From: Klebsormidium nitens
Taxonomy: Eukaryota; Streptophyta; Klebsormidiophyceae; Klebsormidiales; Klebsormidiaceae
Reading direction: 5' to 3'
DNA length: 64,000 bases
NCBI GenBank assembly: GCA_000708835.1
Contig: DF237040.1
Location: 62,001-126,000 of the forward strand
Of the stretch, positions 36,273 through 46,703 are shown piece after piece (the stretch's first letter is position 1; each line of letters opens with the position of its first letter). The position numbers were made by a program, and so were the translations under genes. The notes below the pieces were generated by a model. That model searched no databases. It was not told where the DNA came from and was given only the letters and a program-made list of their open reading frames with translations.

Positions 36273-37337
36273 CATGCACAACGATCTGCAACGCGCAGGC
36301 CGCGCGCTTCATGCAATCGCTCACTGAACAGATGGCCGGCTCGCATAAACAGGCCGGGCACTGTCATTTGATGAATAGGGTACGTGTACCGTACCAACCG
36401 CTTAATACAACATTCGATCCAATCCAATCCGTAGCTATGCGCCCATCTTCACACGCATGTGCATAGATCTAATTTGTGCGGCCTACTAGCAATCCGAACG
36501 TTGAGCCCATGATCGAGGGCACATCAAGACATCGCGGCCAGGCCTCTGAAATATATGCTGATCTGCAGCGCCCTATCTCTGTCGGTACATAAATGGACGT
36601 ACTGCATGTAAATGGCCAATGCGACAGCCCACCGATCCTTGTTTCGATTGACCGGCCAGGCCGCTTTGCTGGAGCTGTAATTTCCTATATCAACGTACAG
36701 CTCTACATACCGATGAAAGGATGAGTCGCATTGTCAAAACCAACTCAGAGCACAAGAGTCACTTCGCCTGTTACTCTGGTCGTCTCAGTAGACAGGAGGG
36801 CGAGATCGCGAAATGAAGCCTTTCAGCTAAGGTTCCTCCGGCCTTAAGAAAGTCAATGAGTCCTATGCTAGATCCAGCTTTCTGCAAACAGTTCATCTTG
36901 GAGGACATTCTTGGCGCACCTGTACGTGAGGCTCCGTTTTCGGAACCCTCGAAGAGAGTGTTTCTCAGCAGGGGAGCATGCCTGCAAGAAACAGCTGATA
37001 TAGGGATGAGCGAAACGAGGCAAGAAGGTTCGGATCAATATATGCACCAAAAGTACCAAGGTAATGCTCGCTGGCGTTGTACGCGCGCGTGGCCGCCGGT
37101 CACACTCACTGGCCTGACGGTGACTCTCAGTGCGCGCAGCTGCGCGCAGCGCGACCCTTGCGATTGGCTAACGGTGTCACGTGGGCAGGGTTTTTTATCG
37201 ACATAACGTTTTGACATTTGAACAGCCGCCGGAGTCGAGGGAAAGAACAGGTCGGACGCTCTGGATAGCACCACAGAATCTTACTCTAGAAAGATTACCA
37301 CGTGAGACTAACCCGCTCTTTCCTGTTCCAGTCCATC

Positions 37338-40300
37338 CTAACCAGGAGCTTCTACGACGTGCTTCGATGAGTTGCGTTTCGAAGGAGATTGGAGGACTGC
37401 GCGGGAACAGACCGAGTCCTGCATAGGTTCGCTTAGCAAAGGCCCGTAAAAAATCAAGATGGCTGGCCTTGCTAGCAGATATGGTGAAAAGGGTGGGTTC
37501 GAAGAGCATTGCGGACTTACGAACGCCTTCTTGTTCAGCAATATGTCCACCAGGTAATGGATCCAGTAGACGTTGGTCTCGGGAAAGCTGCAAAAGAAGA
37601 CGACCTTTCGTGTCACGGGCAAGGTTCTACGTGAGTGATTGATAGTAGCTCAAGAATTGTTGCAGCAGGTAGAAGACTGCGTCTGTACCAAGAAACTTGC
37701 CGACGTCTTATTCAAGACTTTTGAGTTCAAAGCGCTGAGTTTCTGATGCGTTTTTACTCAATAGATGCAAGGGGTCTACCAAAGCACCAGGGTTCGATCC
37801 TCAAGGGCCAAACCCAGACTTGCAGTTTCACCAGTAGCCTTGAAAGGGACCGCATAAATAGTAACAAGCTTCAACTATTCGCATGTTGTCAAGTTGCATC
37901 AAGCCGGAGTCGCAACCAAGCCCTTTTCTGAACAGGACGTCCCTCACCTTCCCTCCCAGCAGCCCTTGGTCGCCTTTTTCATCCTACGGTAGGTGTCCGC
38001 CTGAACGATAGGAAATGACAAGATGCGTCAGGCCTGCGCCTTGGAAGTCGACGGTGTTCTTTTCGGTGTTGCAATGGAGGCGTGATTCGAAAGATCAAGG
38101 AATTCTAATCAGCTCTACACTGGGCGGGCAAGACGCGGCTCTGGCGGGCGTATTCTAGCCGAAGTCCAGTCGAGCAAGCGCCTCAGAAACGTTTCTCACC
38201 CCCGAACTCCGAGGATGACACGTCAAAAGAACAGCGCAGCCAGGAAGCGCCGAAACCACTAAACCAGAACGGGTCATCTAAGCCGACAGAAATCCATGCA
38301 TGCAGCTGTTCAGTGCACATGCCTTCTCGTCAGAAGCGCATCTGAACTTCTCCCCTTAGGTCCCCTCAGGAAGCAACATAAAGCGGGGTTATTGCGAGAC
38401 GTATTGCCTTCGTCTGAGAGTCCATTCAAAGGCGTCTGCAATGCCACGTGTCAGCTTACCTGGACGTCTCCCTTGGGCCCCTCGAAGAGCCACGTGTCAG
38501 CCGTCAGGTCGCAAAAGAGCACGCGGGGCCCCGCGTTGAGGCGCGAAAGCGTGAAGTCGATTAGCGCCACCGAGACGCCGCACGAGCGCGCGCGCAGCTC
38601 GCTCCCGTCCAGCCGGAAGCGCGCCTCGGCTTGGCCCCGCCGCGCCAGCAGTATGTTGCCCCTGAGCAGAATTCAAAATTTTGGATTTCGAAGCCTTCTT
38701 TTCGTGTGAATGGTCAATCAGCTTCTTCTATAATCGTCGGCCTTTAAACACAGTGAATTCAACCTCATTTTGGCCCCACCGCCAGCAAGATGTTGCCCCT
38801 GGACAGCCTTGCAAAAATTGGAGTTTTGAAGTATTTTGTCTGTGTACGAGTGCGAATATCATGTAACCATCGGGAATAAAAGGAAGTAAAAGAAATCTCC
38901 GCTTGGCCGCGCCGCGCCAGCAAGATGTTGCCCCTGAGCAGAAATCAAAATCTTGGATTGTTAAGCCTTCTTTTCGTTATATATATTCAACCAGCTTCTA
39001 GTGTAATCGTCGGCCGTGAAGGAAAGCGAGATCAACCTCGTCTTGGCCACGCCGCACCAGCAAGATGTTGCCCCTGAAAAAGTTGAAGAGACGATAATAA
39101 AAGCGTCTCAGCACCTTCTTCTGTATCCACACCCACGGTTCAGCGTAGCTGCTTTCAACGTCAGGCAACATTGTGGCCGTCAAGCGAATCAGGACAAAGG
39201 GGCATCCTGAGCTGCGACGCAATCTTCAAGCAGGAAATCCTTCTTCACATATCTGCAAGGTACATTTCAGGCACGTCGGACATTTTCCAAGTAGAACGAA
39301 CCGGAAACAGCATATCTACTAAAGTGCACATCGGTCACCCAGCTTTCTCCCGTTGATTTTTCTTCTCTAATGTTCCCAATGCACAAAAAACTTCTCTAAT
39401 GTTCCCAATGCACACGAGTTGTGTCAATCCTACAGCCTCAGCCAATGACCAAGACAAACACCATCGAAGGATGGCTTAGTCTCGCAAATTAAAGTTGCAA
39501 CCTGTAAATGCGTGACTCCAAAATGTTTCCGGCTCGTCTTTCTTCGACTTCTACAGTTTGCGTTTCAGACTCCATTCCATAACTGCGATCCCAACCCTGT
39601 CCACTCGAAAAAGAAGTACCTACACTTCTTGCTAACCAATCTTGCACCCTCGCCCCGCCAAAGCCAGCAAAGAGAAACCGTAATGCAATTGAATAGAGCT
39701 ATCGCCGAGCAGCGAACCCCTCACCAGTGCATGTCCCGATGCTCAAATTTGCAGGCTTGCTCCGCGACCGCGAGCGACGCCACGACTTGCAGGAGCAGGC
39801 TGACCGCCTCGGCGTAGGTGCGCAAAGTGAAGTGCTCTAAGTCGCTGCCGCCGTCCGCAAACGCAAACACCACGTACACCTGTACGAACTTTCGTAATGT
39901 ATACCAAGAAGAGTTCGCCTCTTTAAGCAATGAATGGAGTTGGTGAAAGGATTGCCGCCGACCGCACAGGCACAGACAAACTACAACCTTACGGACGCCC
40001 GAATCTGATACTAAAACGAGTTCGCTTCTGGGCATAAAGCAACTTGTTGCCAAGATATACGGCCGTCCGCAAACCTGACGACAACGACAACTGTACAGAC
40101 GTCCGCATGTGATACTAGATAGATTTCGTTTCTGGGAAGTAAATCGACCCGTGGTTGAGATGTGGCGCCGTCCGCAGAAGCGAACACCATATCATTGTAC
40201 GGACTTCCGCATTAACGCTAGAAGGATTCGCTGGTGGGCAGCGAATCATCCGTCGGAAGAGATTGCCGCCGTCCGCATAGACAACGTACACCAGGTTGGA

Positions 40301-43300
40301 CGTCCGAGCTCGTGCTAAAGAGATTGAGTTGACCTGCTGTATAGCAAGCTAATGTACGCCTTGGAGATGTCTGCGTTTCCTTTTGCCAGGGAACATGCCC
40401 CTCTCAAGGTCAATATGGGGCGTCACTCTTCATTACTCACTCGTTCTTTCACTCTGCCACTTCTCGAGGAGATAGTCACGATGCACGAGTTTGAAGGTCG
40501 TGCGATTACTCAATATTCCAGGCTCGATCGCGACGTCTTCGCTTCAGAGTGCCTCGTATCGAATTCAGGAAGTGTCTCACCTGGTCTTCCTGGAAGATGC
40601 GAGGGTGGTCGTTTTCCGACCCGTTTTCTTGATCCCACGCCTCCCACGCTGCCGTGAGCTCCTCCGAGTATGCGCCGCGGCAGATACCAACCCTGCGCAC
40701 AAGGAGCAAGTGAAGTATTAAAACCAGCACTCACGCCGGATGTATCTACTTTTTTAAAAGTCTGAGCCAGCAGTCGGGAAATCAGTCTCTTGTCAGGATT
40801 CTCGATGGTTCGGATCTAAGCACAGGCAGTCGAGCACAGCTTGCACAACCAAGCATGTTTTCGTAAGTGGTACTTAGCATTGATACGTTGAAGTAGAGGA
40901 TTGCTCTTTAGGTCACCTATCCAAAAACAGCATTTGCAGATTGCCAGTTGGGGCCAGAACCCCTTTCTGATCATAGACATCTCTTCGTGGTACGTAAAGA
41001 TGCACTTGTCAATCCGAAGGTCTCCTTGCTTGGCTGATTACCAGAGCGCAACAGAAACGTGACACGGGGCGCGCTCTCACCCGAATGTCTGGATGAAGTT
41101 GTCGGACGCGTTGTCGGGAAGTGCGTCCGTGTCCGATCCGAAGCGGATGGAGGTTATTGCGTTCGTCAGCAGGACTTCGCTGTACATCTCCTCCACAGTC
41201 TGCGAAGTAATAATGACGTCAGGTGTGAATGTCAGTGGCGTCTTTGCACCCAGGTTTCAGCCGGTTAGTACAAGTTTCGATCTCGAGCGGGCAATCGAGC
41301 AGAAGTTCGCACTCTGCAAGAAGGTTGTTTGGGCTTGACTCCTAAATACGGGTCGTGAACCTGAGGGTGACGTCAGCAGGTTTAGCAGGGTCAGCATGCA
41401 GCCCCGAGTCGCAGCGATTGCTCAAGTAGGAGCAGGCGAGAGCAGTGATGTCACCTTTTGCGCCTCGCCGTTGACCTTGACGTCACAGCCCATCGGGACG
41501 ATCTTGAAGCACATGTCGCCCGCCCTTAACGCCTCACCAAAGGTACCTTCGCCCAGCTTGCTCAGCTTGTCGACGGGGCTAGAGGTGGAAGTAAAAGCAT
41601 TATCAATCAAAACGTGCCTTATATGTGTCCTCTGAGAAAATTCGTGCTATACACCGAAGCTGCTTCTCGTTGTGGAGACGACCACACGAAAGAAGCGGCG
41701 TCACCCTCTGCAAGTGAGGTCTATTGCTTACTGATATCTGCTGCATGGATCTTGTGTCTCGCCGCTTACGGTTGCAGGCTAACGTACTCTTCTCGCAGTC
41801 TAGTCTAACTTAAGATGGCCAGAGAAAAGTTCTGACCCTCCTGGCAACAAGCAGCAGAAAGCCTAACCAGATTTGAAATGGGGGTTCCCTTATTCAAACG
41901 ACTGGCTGCTGAGGGCCTGAGAAAATGATCGAATGCGAAAAGGGCAGGGGCGAATTGCTAGTGAACGGCAATTTTTTAACGAGCGAATGAATAACGAGCC
42001 AGATTAACACGCAGAGACAAGCGAGCAGGTTGATTGGAATCAGATGACCTGATTAACGAGGTGCCATTGAGCCGCAATAAACCGAAACGCAACAGCAAGG
42101 AAGCAAGCAGACATGAACTCTCACTAGAACCTGGAGATGTACTCGTTGAGCCCCAGCATCGTGTCCTGCCCGCACGCCCTTAAGATCGCCTGCAGTGGCG
42201 TCTCCGGTTCTCTGGCGACCTTCCCAGGCTTCGCCAGGCTGCTCCGTCGCCTGCTTAGCCTCCGCGCCCCATTCACGCTCCTCCGGACATCCCTCCCTCC
42301 GAAAACGTCATCGTTGACTGGGGCAGCGTCTAGGGACAGCTGGCCCAGCCCTCTGCTGACGTCAGCAACGGCTACACTGCTGACGTCAGCCACGGTTTGG
42401 TCAGCCGCTGGAGCCAGCTTCTTGCCCCTCGCTCGCGCTAGTTCGCTCGGGCTGGTGCGACGGCTGCGGGGCACGTTGGGCGGGACCTCGTCGAAGACCA
42501 GCCGCCGGACGCTCCTATCTGCTGCGCCGTCGGTTTTGGTCGTCGCCTTGCCGTCTGAAACTGCCGCTGCCTTGGCGTCCAAAAGTGCCCCTTCTTGCAA
42601 ATCGTTCCCCTCCCCTGCCGAAGCTTCAGAAATTTCCAGAATCGGCTCCAACCCCAGCCCAGTAGCGTTAGCAATCGAGGCTCCACGCACGTTCTCTTCT
42701 CTCGAGCTAAGATTCTCTTGATCTGTGATGCTTGCAACACTCTCCGGTGCCCCTTCCAAGTCCCTTTCTTCCCGCAATGCTGAAGCGCCATCCCCAGCCC
42801 CTGCTTCTGCAAGCTCTGGACTTTCCCGGTGCTCCCCCGCCTCTCCTTCGCGCAAGTCCTCGTCGGCGACATCCTCCTCTGCCACTGCCTCAAGTGGTCG
42901 CCATCTCCTCTGCGCCTCAAACTCCGGGTGCTCTACACTGAAGTCTTCTTCGTCAGCCTCAGTGACGAAACGAGGGGACCGCTGATCGGCGTCCGGCTGC
43001 GGGCTTTCTTCTTCCAGCTCGTATGCCTCGACGCCAGCGAAGTAAGCCAGGCGTTCCTGGACGAAGTCTTGAGGGAGGGACGGAAGGGGCTTGTACATTG
43101 TTCTCTGCATAAGAATGATGTGCTAAATTTAACAGGGATGTAAGGATGGAAAAGCGGGAAATCTCTCTGAAAAGGAGCGTTCCATTTATGCTGAATGACG
43201 TAGATAGGCAAGCTGAAGACCTGAAGGAGAGCCCCTTCTCCCACAACATCAGAACACTTCAAACGGGCTGGTGGTGACTTCCGTGACCAAAGGTGCGATG

Positions 43301-44631
43301 CTACTCTTTTAAGTGTTTTCACCAGGCTCTTCAAGCAAATCTTGCTTCAGTGTAGGAAAAGCCAGTTTGCTAACATACTAGCAGAGCTGCACATCTGAGA
43401 GACAAAGTGAGCCGAGACCCGTGATCGCTGAGATAATACCATGGCCCTCTGCCTCTTCACTGATAGACTTCCTTGGCTCCAGTTCTGAGAAGCTATTGGC
43501 AAAGTGTGTCCTTACGAGTACTAATGGGCGCTCCGCCGGATCAGGAGTTGGTGGTGCAGAGGCGTCGTCATCCTCAGAGTCCTCGTCTGAGCTTTCGCTC
43601 TCGCTCTCACTGCTCGGGAGGATGGGCTGTTCCAGCATAATGCTGTGCCGCCTGTATCAAGCAAGCAGGAAGCAAAGAAGCAAACAAGTGGTTAAGCCTT
43701 GCCAATGATGTGTTTCGGACATACTCAATTGTAACTAGTAAAGTAGTGTGCTAGTATTCTATGACAGATAGGTGAAGCTCTTGTTAATGGCGGAAGCGCT
43801 GAATGCTAACTTGGTTCAGTCCTGCCTCTTGCATAAAACCTTCTCATTGAAGGTGTTGGAGAGAAATTTTCTGAGGTTCAAGAAGATCAGAACACACATA
43901 GGAAGCGAAGCGGGCAGACTAAGCAGGACTTAGATCAATGCTAAACTCATCAAGCGGTGGCGCGAATCTGATTGGATAACCTGATTAGCGATGTTCTGCA
44001 ACCGAGCAACTTGATTCTGAAGGTGAAGCTTCCACAGGGTCTTATCATGTGGACACGATTTTGAAGCTGGCAAATCAGATCAGGTCGCTAGACCGTGGGC
44101 TTGTTGGGGGAAGATCAATAAGAATGTAAACAATCAACCGCGCATATCTGAGGTACATCTGCTGAATGTTTGATCGAGAAGTAACCATACCTGGCTGACA
44201 GCGCACGGTGTACCCAGCTCGGTCGGCTGACCCGCACCCCTGCCGCTGGACCAGCCGCCAACTGAATCCTGGTAAAGCACAGAAAGGTGCACAATTTACA
44301 GATAGACTGTTTTTCCACAGTACCTATGCTGTCTGGAGGCCCGAATGACGAATGTTTCTCACAGTCAGGGGCAGAGGTTTACAGATCTTGAGCGGGCAGC
44401 CAAAGGAATACCTACTATGTTTCCTGCAGTAGTTTGTCATGCCTGACTGTCACACCAAGCATTCCGGGCCATGCTGTACACCTTTCCTCAATCTGCTGTA
44501 TGAGCAACCAAGTTCCCTCACTTTGGCCGCAGTCCTTCGCGGCTCTTTTCTGCTTGGGTGGCGACCATCCTCCGTCGCCTCTGGTAGACCTGCGTGCCTT
44601 GCCCAGACGTGCTAGCTTCTGATTGGCCCAT
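37338..44631 (-). CDS. HASPIN: Haspin-type histone H3 Thr3 kinase
   Basis: Twelve coding exons join in phase: 44631-44522, 44268-44191, 43651-43393, 43104-42125, 41578-41455, 41199-41081, 40692-40581, 39879-39725, 38661-38460, 38000-37948, 37587-37521 and 37418-37338, giving 779 residues. The N-terminal 475 residues are mostly disordered and acidic, but blocks typical of plant haspins are present: PSWVHRALSARR, QERLAYFAGVEAYELEEES and AILRACGQD. The kinase shows the Gly-loop LGEGTFGEA (484-492), Lys501, GSENDHP, EHRDMHWGN (Asp643, Asn648) and the haspin-specific IDFTLSR (Asp681 in place of DFG), then ETNVYWIHYLVDILL near the end. Haspin phosphorylates histone H3 at Thr3 in mitosis. The start at MGQ matches the start of plant haspins; the acceptor 12 nt upstream would lie in the 5' UTR. 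The join between exons 3 and 4 uses a weak donor (GAT|GTGCAG) and is the least certain. Confidence 0.88.
38631..39140 (-). repeat. Four tandem copies across a haspin exon boundary
   Basis: Units start at about 38631 (containing the functional exon start, GNILLARRGQ), 38770, 38903 and 39042, with periods of 139, 133 and 139 bp. Each has a CGCCAGCA landmark followed by ATGTTGCCCCTG on the plus strand, that is the first exon codons plus the acceptor. Copies 1 and 3 are also alike across most of the intronic half (GAAGCCTTCTTTTCG or TTAAGCCTTCTTTTCG; TAATCGTCGGCC). Copies 2-4 lie in the upstream intron and encode only about ten exon-like residues. Confidence 0.85.
39362..39419. repeat. 29-bp direct tandem duplication in a haspin intron
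   Basis: The unit CTTCTCTAATGTTCCCAATG followed by CACAAAAAA occurs at 39362 and, almost identical, at 39391. It is a recent-looking duplication just beyond the four-copy array. Confidence 0.8.
39847..40330 (-). repeat. Five tandem copies across another haspin exon boundary
   Basis: Units start at about 39847 (functional: first codons VYVVFAFADGG plus acceptor), 39954, 40061, 40165 and 40265, with periods of about 100-107 bp. The shared plus-strand landmark is GCCGTCCGCA followed about 20-30 bp later by TGTACGGACGTCCG-like sequence, then GATACTAGA and GTTCGCTTCTGGGCA in several copies. Copies 2-5 are in the intron before the exon; copy 5 still reads VYVVYADGGN. Confidence 0.8.
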
Positions 44632-44643
44632 CCACTCGGGTAC

Positions 44644-46703
44644 CTGGATCAAGCGCAGCGATGAAAGTACAGTGAAAAAGAGTAGTTGGTACAACAGCCT
44701 GCCTGCCTATGGTAATTAGGGATAAGAATGGTTCAAACGCCGTCCTGCCTTCCTACCCATGGTAACTAAAATAGGATAATGTACTTCCTTTTAGGTAGTC
44801 CCTCCTTGCTGGCTCCAGAAATGTTTGATAAGACTCCTTTTGGAGCAGCAAGCTGAGTTTGCGTTCACAGTGAAGACCAGCAGTGATCAGTGCCCTTAGG
44901 ATGTCTGGAGAGATGCTGAAAGAAGATTTGGCGAAGCTCACATCTTCGAAGTCTGCCCGCCCGGCGTCTCTTGGTGCAGCGTTCTCTCGCTGATGATCCA
45001 CCTCAATTGAAACCGGATTCTTACCCATGATGATCTGCTTCAGGTCTCTGCTCTTATCAGCTAAAGTGCAATTCCAAACGTTGGTCACGCACACCTATCT
45101 TCCCATGCCCCTCTAGTTTACGGGGCCATTTGCTGACTAGCAAGTTCTCAATCCTCACTATGTGCTCAAAGGCTTTTCTTGTTGTAGGTGTGTTTGATGG
45201 ATGCCTTAGTCTGTCAGCAGGTTAGCATTGTGAAGAGTATACTGAATCACCTTGCTCTCTCTGCTTCACGGATGCTCAATTGTATTTTCATCATCCCTTG
45301 CAGAGAGCACAGTCGTTCCAATTTTCCTTTTACAGTTTACCAGTACAGTTCGCGAGCATCTTGACTCAATGGCTACCGGCCGCCTGTAACCTTTGCACGG
45401 CTCCGACTAAAAGGAGACACCTACGTAAGGAGACAGGATACGGGATCACCGCATGAAAACGCTTTCTTACGATAGGACTTTTGGACTGCGCTCCGCTCTC
45501 AACGTAAGAGCTTGCATTGGTGCAGCATCAACCTGGTTTTTCTAAATTTGGGGCTCTGTCACACCGTCTCACACGTGAACCTCATTGAAGTTGAGCAGCA
45601 AGTAGGTTGCATCAAGCTTCTTTTAAAAATCCTCACAGAAAGCTGCACAGGTGCCAGCTGCCAGCCCACGGCTGCCCACCTCTGCAAAGTTGGAACATTT
45701 TGAGTTTGAAAAGTAATCAGGAAACCCCTAACCCTCCGCGCGGCAGCCTGGCATGATCGACGCGCGGCCGCGTTCGTAATGAACACGCGCGGCGGCCGTG
45801 CGCACGACTCCCCGCGGCCTGCAGGCAACTTTCGCCTGCCATGGCGATCCGACGCCTGTCTTAGCGAGCGGACCGTCTCGTTAGACGGCAAGGTCCAGAC
45901 TGGGTCCTTGAGAGCCCACAGCTCTTATATTGTAAACTAAAGCTGTAGGAGCCTTCACATCTCCGCTACCTCCTTAAATAAGCTCCGAACACGCACCAGA
46001 GCTTTGCGGCAATATATATCAATAGGCCGCCCCCAAACTCCCCCCAAACATGCATGAGCCATGCTTTGACAACCGTTGAGAACATATGGCGGCCGGCCGC
46101 ACTGCAATCCGATTTGCCCGGGCCAGTTATAAAATCCACCGTATGTGACTTCGCAAAAAATTGGAAGATTCTTGCGACCAGAACCTAGTTGCGTAATATA
46201 TCACTTGATGCATCACACTACATTCATGACAAAAGTTCCGTTCCAAGAATGTTATAGCGGAACAGCAGTGATCGGGGATTGTTGGGCCTTGCGTAATGTC
46301 GATCGGAGGGAATGCAGAACTGCAGCCCTACTCGTGTTTTCGTTTTTGCTAGCTATTACCTTCTTGAATGAGATTAGTGGTGCCCTTGTCCGGATGCAAT
46401 TTTCGCTTCCGCTGGAAGTGACGTTGTGTCGAGTTCAGCGGGTTAAATCTATCCTAAACCTAGCTACATTAAAGTGTCAACCTACGACTGGCGCAGTGCA
46501 ATGATCAATCAATAAGGTTCATCTACAAACTACATGTAACCTTGCTAGCTCAAAGCCAGAACAACTCACAAGACAATCTTGTCTCGGCAAAGCGAACCAA
46601 TGACCATGGCGCTGAGAGGCACAAGGGATGGTCAACACGTCGCGATTAGTTGCTTCGTCTTCCGGGTCTTGTGGTCCGCATGAGAGCGAAAGCTTGCTGC
46701 CGC
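44644..46703. other. Intergenic between haspin and NOX
   Basis: This stretch should contain the haspin promoter and 5' UTR and the NOX 3' UTR. A minus-strand frame at 45094-44753 is long and ends an exon-like stretch at a good GTAAGA donor, but it could not be joined to haspin in phase. A GC-rich patch lies at about 45735-45850. The plus-strand frame 46145-46504 lacks any domain. Confidence 0.4.

Larger units (their letters stand above)
31022..37337. other. Gene-poor region with repeats and possible gene remnants
   Basis: A 6.3-kb stretch without a confident gene. It contains two related segments in opposite orientation (about 31410-31500 and 36120-36200), a long perfect hairpin (36203-36272), a short tandem repeat (about 33408-33455) and protein-like exons near 32113-33080 that may belong to an unrecognised plus-strand gene. 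The rest shows only short chance frames. The composition of 33600-34400 and 36200-36800 is AT-richer than in the genes. Confidence 0.45.

Noticed and set aside
37760-37830. Possible tRNA, from a GGTTCGATCCTC word
   Set aside because: The T-arm-like word has no matching acceptor, D or anticodon arms around it.
42360-42400. TGACGTCAGC pair as regulatory motifs
   Set aside because: The two TGACGTCAGC copies lie inside haspin exon 4 and encode a short repeat (VADVS), so a coding explanation is enough.
42137-42721. Long plus-strand frame (194 codons) opposite haspin
   Set aside because: It is the antisense shadow of the long haspin exon 4, whose minus-strand reading has clear plant haspin blocks. 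The plus-strand frame is a Ser/Leu/Ala-rich artefact of that codon usage.
46145-46504. Plus-strand frame of 119 codons between haspin and NOX
   Set aside because: No recognisable domain or splice context; it lies in AT-rich intergenic DNA.
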